From contig CM055098.1 of NCBI GenBank assembly GCA_029204225.1, positions 14,958,533-15,022,532 of the forward strand: a stretch of DNA of 64,000 bases, in the 5' to 3' direction. This DNA comes from Diphasiastrum complanatum (Eukaryota > Streptophyta > Lycopodiopsida > Lycopodiales > Lycopodiaceae). Under the pieces are notes generated by a model that had not been told where the DNA came from, ran no database searches, and saw only the letters and a list, made by a program, of their open reading frames with translations. The position numbers and the translations under genes are program-made. Of the stretch, positions 59,374 through 64,000 are shown piece after piece (the first letter of the stretch is position 1; each line of letters begins with the position of its first letter).

Positions 59374-62300
59374 TTGTGTTATAATATTGTTTGCATGTAC
59401 TTAGATCTATTCAACTTACAGCTCATAAGTATGCACCAGTATATATTCAACTTCTTGCACGAGCCACCTAACCCCTTTATTCAGACTGTTATTTGTTGCA
59501 TGAGGAAAGTTGTTGAGATTCATAAACTCATTACTTCTTATGATATAGCTACATGTAATGTTGCTGGTCCTGATGACAGAATCTTTTGCCTTGTTGATTT
59601 AATGACTATTATGGATTGGATCAATATCTATATGAATTTCATTAAAAAGAAAGATACTTACTTTAGGCATGGTATAAAAAATTTATAGTGATCTCCCTAA
59701 CTATCCTGAACGTATTGCTGCTGAAGAAAGGTTCTGTAATTTACATATTCGGAAGATTTTTACCTGTTTGGAAAAAGAAAATGGTGCCTTTACTATTGAT
59801 ACCCCTACCCTTGTTGAACTTGCTACCTCACCTCATCCTTTGATTTTTACCGAAGACCTAGATCAAGACAGAGCCTCCCAAGTGGAATCCTTCTCTCAAG
59901 AGATTTTTGAAGCTGACAACCTATCCGCCTCTGAATTATGTCAAGCCAAAAGTTGCCAAATACCCTTGGTAGCTGGACGTACTATTGAGTTTATATCTAT
60001 CAAGACTGCTTACAAACTTTTGAGCCTACATTGGTACCCATTTCTACTAAACTCTGGATTACGCTTACCCATCTCACCGATACTGAAGTTCAAGCTTGCA
60101 AACTTGTCGCCTTGCTTAAAAATCCTACTTTTGATACTCCTATTGCCTTTGATACTGTCATAAAAATGACCAGGTTTGAACCCGTGAGATGTCCCTCTAA
60201 GCAAACTTGGGCTAGAACTAGGGGCCACTTTGATCTGGTTTAATAGAATGAGCCTACATCAAGCCAGAATTTGGAACTGGAAAAGACCCTTCTTTATGTG
60301 TATATGTGGTGACAAGCGTAAAAACAACTCTTCGATTATATGTTTTAACCACGCTATTTGGTTTATGATGAATAACCTTGCCAAGTTCTTCTCTGGTGCC
60401 TCTCTACAAAGTCAACTAAATGCCATTTTTCTTTGGTTACATAAGCCCGCTAGAGATGTTGTTTAAAGCCCACCTTGCCTTCTTTTTTATCAAAAAACAC
60501 ATGATTGATGTTGCTATTGAACTTTCCACTGCTAAACTCCTAGCACACCTTGGCGATGCTGAGAATATCCGTGAAATTGAACGTCTCCTAAAAAATCCTA
60601 GCTTCTCTACCTTACAAGATAAATACTTACAGAATACAAGTAAAAAAATAGGATCCTTCAACCTGAACAATCCAAGTTCGGTCATATCAGGCAATGGCAA
60701 CAAGAAGAGGAAATACTTTCCTAATAAAGGCAATGAGGGGCAAAGCAGTGGTGGAAAAGAAGGTCTTCCTATCAGAACGCTTAACTTTTACCGTGATTGA
60801 TCCATGTGCATAAAGAAATAGAAGAAATAAGAGTACTAGATATCAGTGCAATTGGTAAGCGACAGCTTTTGGTTAGAAGAGACAGAGGGAAGACGTTTTT
60901 GCATTTACATTATTACAATGTTTTGAGAGTATAAATGTTAATAAATAGCTTTATTCTGAGACATTACTTCATATATTTGGTCATATTGATGATATCTTCG
61001 AGAAAATTGTGTTTGGTTGGACTTTCTTCCCATGTTTGAAGCATGAATGGTATAAACCCTTTCATGTTTTTTGTGAGTTCAATGTTGACGATATCCCTCT
61101 GTGTACCTGCTTGAATACTGAACGTTGTAAAGAGTTTATTGATGAGAAATTTGGACATGTTATTTCTATGAATACTAATATTATTAGAAGCAGATTTCTA
61201 AAGAAAGATCTGAACAAAGGCCTTAACCATATTTCTTTGTGACAATGCAATATTGATGAGGTCGCTTTTGAACTTTACCATGGATGGTTTAAACTGGCTT
61301 AATTCTTACCCAGTTATCAGAACATCGACCATGATGATGTTATGGAACATGCTCTTATTTGAATGCAGACGGTAATGAACTTCTTAAAAAAGACCAAATG
61401 GCTACATGGTAACAATATGACAAGAAAAAACCTAAAAGATGCCATTGATGAACGTAATTGGATTTTCCAACCTATATATGAATGGAGTAGATAAAGCCCA
61501 ACATAACCCGTGTTTTATGTGCATCTATTTTGTCAGGAGCTTGGCCTCGCAAAGACTATCTAGTCCAGATTTTGCCTCTTTTCTAGAGGAAAGTAACAAT
61601 GTCATTGATAATGCAATGATGATTATTAAGCGTACCTTTTCAGATGACTTTACGAATTACCTAATCGGGAAAGAAGACTTATTTTTTACTATGTACCTTT
61701 AAAGCACCTAAAAATGCTTTCAGATGGATTACTAATGCACATGACTGCTACTTCTCAAAGGTGGCCACATTTCTTTCTAGAGCTCTTGGTATTCTGTCTC
61801 CACTCCTCATGGAGGGTGCAGGCCTTAAGGCAAAATCATACCAGAGTTACCTAAATGTGGATACCAACCTATTTTGGTAGTGCAACTCATCCACCGAATT
61901 TTATCTTAACATGCCAAATGAAATTACTTCTATGTGGTCTACTGATATTTCTCAATGTTATGAGAACATCCCTCTTAACGGCCCCGATGGGCTTAAGACT
62001 GTTATACAAAAAATGATATTGTACGTAATTAAATTCTGCAAAAATGAAAATCTTGCCTATAAATGGAAACCCAATCGTGGTGAATTTAAATGGAAATGGG
62101 TAAGCAAAGTAATTGATAAATGGACTCATTTGGACAAAACGGTACTTTGCTTATGGAATGATCTACTGATTGATAATTGCATTGTGAGGCTTGGTAACAA
62201 GACTTGGAGACAAGTTTGTGGCATTCCCATGGGTTTTGCATGTTCTCCTACATGGTGTAATAGGTATCTATCTTTTTATGAATTACAATTTATGAAGAGA

Positions 62301-62440
62301 CTTGCCAAACTTGGTGAAATGGATAACTTACGGGCTTTCAAGTATACCTTTCAGTATATAGATGATATTTGTTTCATTAACAATCCGTATGCGCTTTTAT
62401 TTTTGGATAAAGAACCGAAATTACACAACAGGGGACCTAT
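59374..62440 (+). mobile_element. Penelope-like (PLE-type) reverse-transcriptase element, decayed
   Basis: Several open segments in shifting frames. 59374–60240: no known domain, Ser/Thr-rich, ending in KNPTFDTPIAFDTVIKMTRF. 60420–60800: a basic Gly/Lys/Asn tail. From about 61000: FGWTFFPCLKHEWYKPFHVF, FIDEKFGHVISMNTNIIRSR, LKKDLNKGLNHIS, matching the PLE N-terminal pattern 'GHv.t.....i.n..L...l..Gp'. 61715–61880: FRWITNAHDCYFSKVATFLS. 61911–62400: MWSTDISQCYENIPLNGPDG (motif A, Asp), CGIPMGFACSPTWCNRYLSF (motif B) and FKYTFQYIDDICFINN (catalytic YIDD). Family placement with Penelope-like elements rests on this motif order. No GIY-YIG nuclease is recognisable, and the C-terminus is cut by a copia element. 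Frameshifts and stops make it inactive. Confidence 0.7.
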
Positions 62441-62499
62441 TGTGATACGCTCACAATTGTTGGGTTTGATGGAGATGGTTAGTTCATGAATGAGGAAGG

Positions 62500-64000
62500 C
62501 GTGCCAGTCGTATGGCACAACCGTGGGGCCAGGGATTGCTAGGAATGTGCTAAAGGAGTAGTTCGAGACGTCAAATCCATCAAGAATCATGTTTCTGAAG
62601 TCAAAGCTGAATAGTGCCAGAATGGAGCAAGGAGAGCACATTCAGACGTACATGACCAGAATCAAGACAATGAGGGATGAACTACATTCTATTGGTGAGC
62701 GCATACATGATGTGGAGCTGGTGCACAATGCATTGTGCGGCATTGCAGAACCCTATCAGATGTTTGTGAGCGGAATAGCATCAAGAGAAAGATTGCCAAC
62801 CTTTGACGAGCTCATAGGAATCTTGATGCAGGAAGAGCAACGACGAGAAATGGTGAAAGTTAGATGTCAAAATACTGACGATCAGGCACTTGCGACACGC
62901 AAAAACAAGGCAAGGGGAAGGGCAAAAAGAAGTCTAAGTAGCAATTTGCCAAGACTCAGGAGGATGCGAGATCTTTTAGTAAGACCAAGAAGAAACGCAA
63001 GTGCTTCCATTGTGGTAAAAAGGGCCATTGGAAGAGTGAATGTCGCAAATTCCTGGCGGAACAAGGCAAGGGGAAACCAAAGCAAGCAGGTAACCTTGTC
63101 GATGAGGGTGAGATTGAAGACTCTAGCATCTTCATATCTGCATTGTCATCTAATCAAGATGATCAAACGTGGTATATTGACTCGGGAGCCACAAGACACA
63201 TGACAGGTAACAAGAATTGGTTCAATATCTTGAAAGTGTTGTATAATGGAACGTCTGTTTCACAAGCAAATGGTGATGTGTGCAAGATCAAGGGGTAGGC
63301 ACCGTTTCAATCCAACTACCTGATGGCAAAAACAGAATAATCAGGGAGGTACTTTATGTAACAGGTCCGAAGAAAAATCTACTTTCTGTTGGAGTCCTTA
63401 CTGATCAAAAGTTGAAAGTAGAATTTGCCCATGATCGTTGCTTTGTAAAGGATGTGAACCAAAAGTTCAGAGTTATTTTGAATGGAGTAAGGGATCCCAA
63501 TACAAAATTGTACAGGTTGAATGCTACAATCAAGGGGCAACATGGACTCATATCATCCATTCCATCGCAAACTGAGTTGTGGCATAAGAAGTTTGGTCAC
63601 TTGAACTTAGGAAGCCTCGGTTTGATGAGAAAATTGGAGATGGTAACAGGATTGCCTACTATAGAAGACCACTTGAAATCGATGTGCGAATCATGTGTAT
63701 ATGAGAAGCAGCATCGAGAGAAGTTCAATAAAGGTGGTGTTGCAAGAGCAAAGAACATCCTGGATATAATCTACACAGATTTATGCGGGCCTATGAGGAC
63801 TATGTCCTTAGGTAAAGCCTTCTATTTCATGACCTTTATTGATGATATGTCACGTAAGACGTGGATCTACTTCTTGAAGAAGAAATCGGATGCATTTGAC
63901 AATTCTAAGAGCTTCAAAGCATTGGTCGAAAATCAGACAGGTAGGAAGATCAAAGTCCTAAGATCAGATAGTGGAGGTGAGTACAAGTCTAATGACTTCA
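62500..64000 (+). pseudogene. Copia gag–protease–integrase, frameshifted, continues off right edge
   Basis: Gag 62589–62930: MEQGEHIQTYMTRIKTMRDE, LVHNALCGIAEPYQMFVSGI (UBN2). After a frameshift, the zinc knuckle CFHCGKKGHWKSEC near 63001 and protease site WYIDSGATRHMTGN near 63171; this frame stops at TAG 63296. From about 63298 another frame stays open to the window end: VSIQLPDGKNRIIREVLYVT, LLSVGVLTDQ, pre-integrase ELWHKKFGHLNLGSLGLMRK, CESCVYEKQHREKF, and integrase core IIYTDLCGPMRTMSLGKAFY (first Asp), FIDDMSRKTWIYFLKKK, LRSDSGGEYKSNDF (second Asp and Glu). Two frameshifts separate otherwise well-kept domains, so decay is recent. Its left border against the Penelope-like element is near 62440–62500. 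Confidence 0.9.

Overview
This is nuclear DNA of a land plant: AT-rich, intron-containing genes with GT–AG borders, and a heavy load of plant Ty1/copia and Ty3/gypsy debris. Only three host genes are convincing in 64 kb, so the genome is repeat-rich. The plant-type EIN2 and HSA32 proteins differ clearly from their Arabidopsis counterparts, and the window also holds a Penelope-like reverse transcriptase and a LINE. I favour a fern, lycophyte or other non-flowering land plant, but this is inference.

Layout. 1–4.1 kb: most of an HSA32-type gene (phosphosulfolactate-synthase-like, long-term heat tolerance) on the minus strand; its last exon lies left of the window. 4.6–12 kb: nested transposons. 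A copia-type LTR is split by a 2.8-kb element with terminal inverted repeats, followed by a broken Ty3/gypsy pol and its 3' LTR. 13.7–14.6 kb: an intact single-exon LEA_2/NHL-type membrane-anchored protein on the minus strand. 17.7–18.2 kb: a foldback element. 18.3–22.2 kb: LTR remnants and a truncated copia element. A complete 395-bp TRIM, whose LTRs carry a tRNA-derived sequence, sits inside the copia LTR. 23.1–27.4 kb: an array of palindromes and two divergent coding regions I cannot name. 27.4–39.2 kb: LTR and copia-gag debris and tandem duplications, otherwise empty. 39.3–55.5 kb: a complete seven-exon EIN2 gene on the minus strand (1,454 residues predicted), the central membrane component of ethylene signalling. 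Its two 5-kb introns hold copia, gypsy, LINE and hAT fragments. 59.4–62.4 kb: a decayed Penelope-like retroelement. 62.5–64 kb: a frameshifted copia gag–pol that runs off the right edge.

The host genes do not form a functional cluster: heat memory, a LEA/NHL protein and ethylene signalling are simply neighbours. The mobile DNA has a clear order of events: the TIR element entered a copia LTR, the TRIM entered another copia LTR (perfect 5-bp target duplication), and a gypsy LTR entered a LINE inside an EIN2 intron. The strongest candidate for something undescribed is the TRIM with tRNA-like LTRs. Next are the Penelope-like element and the palindrome-rich 23–25.5 kb locus.
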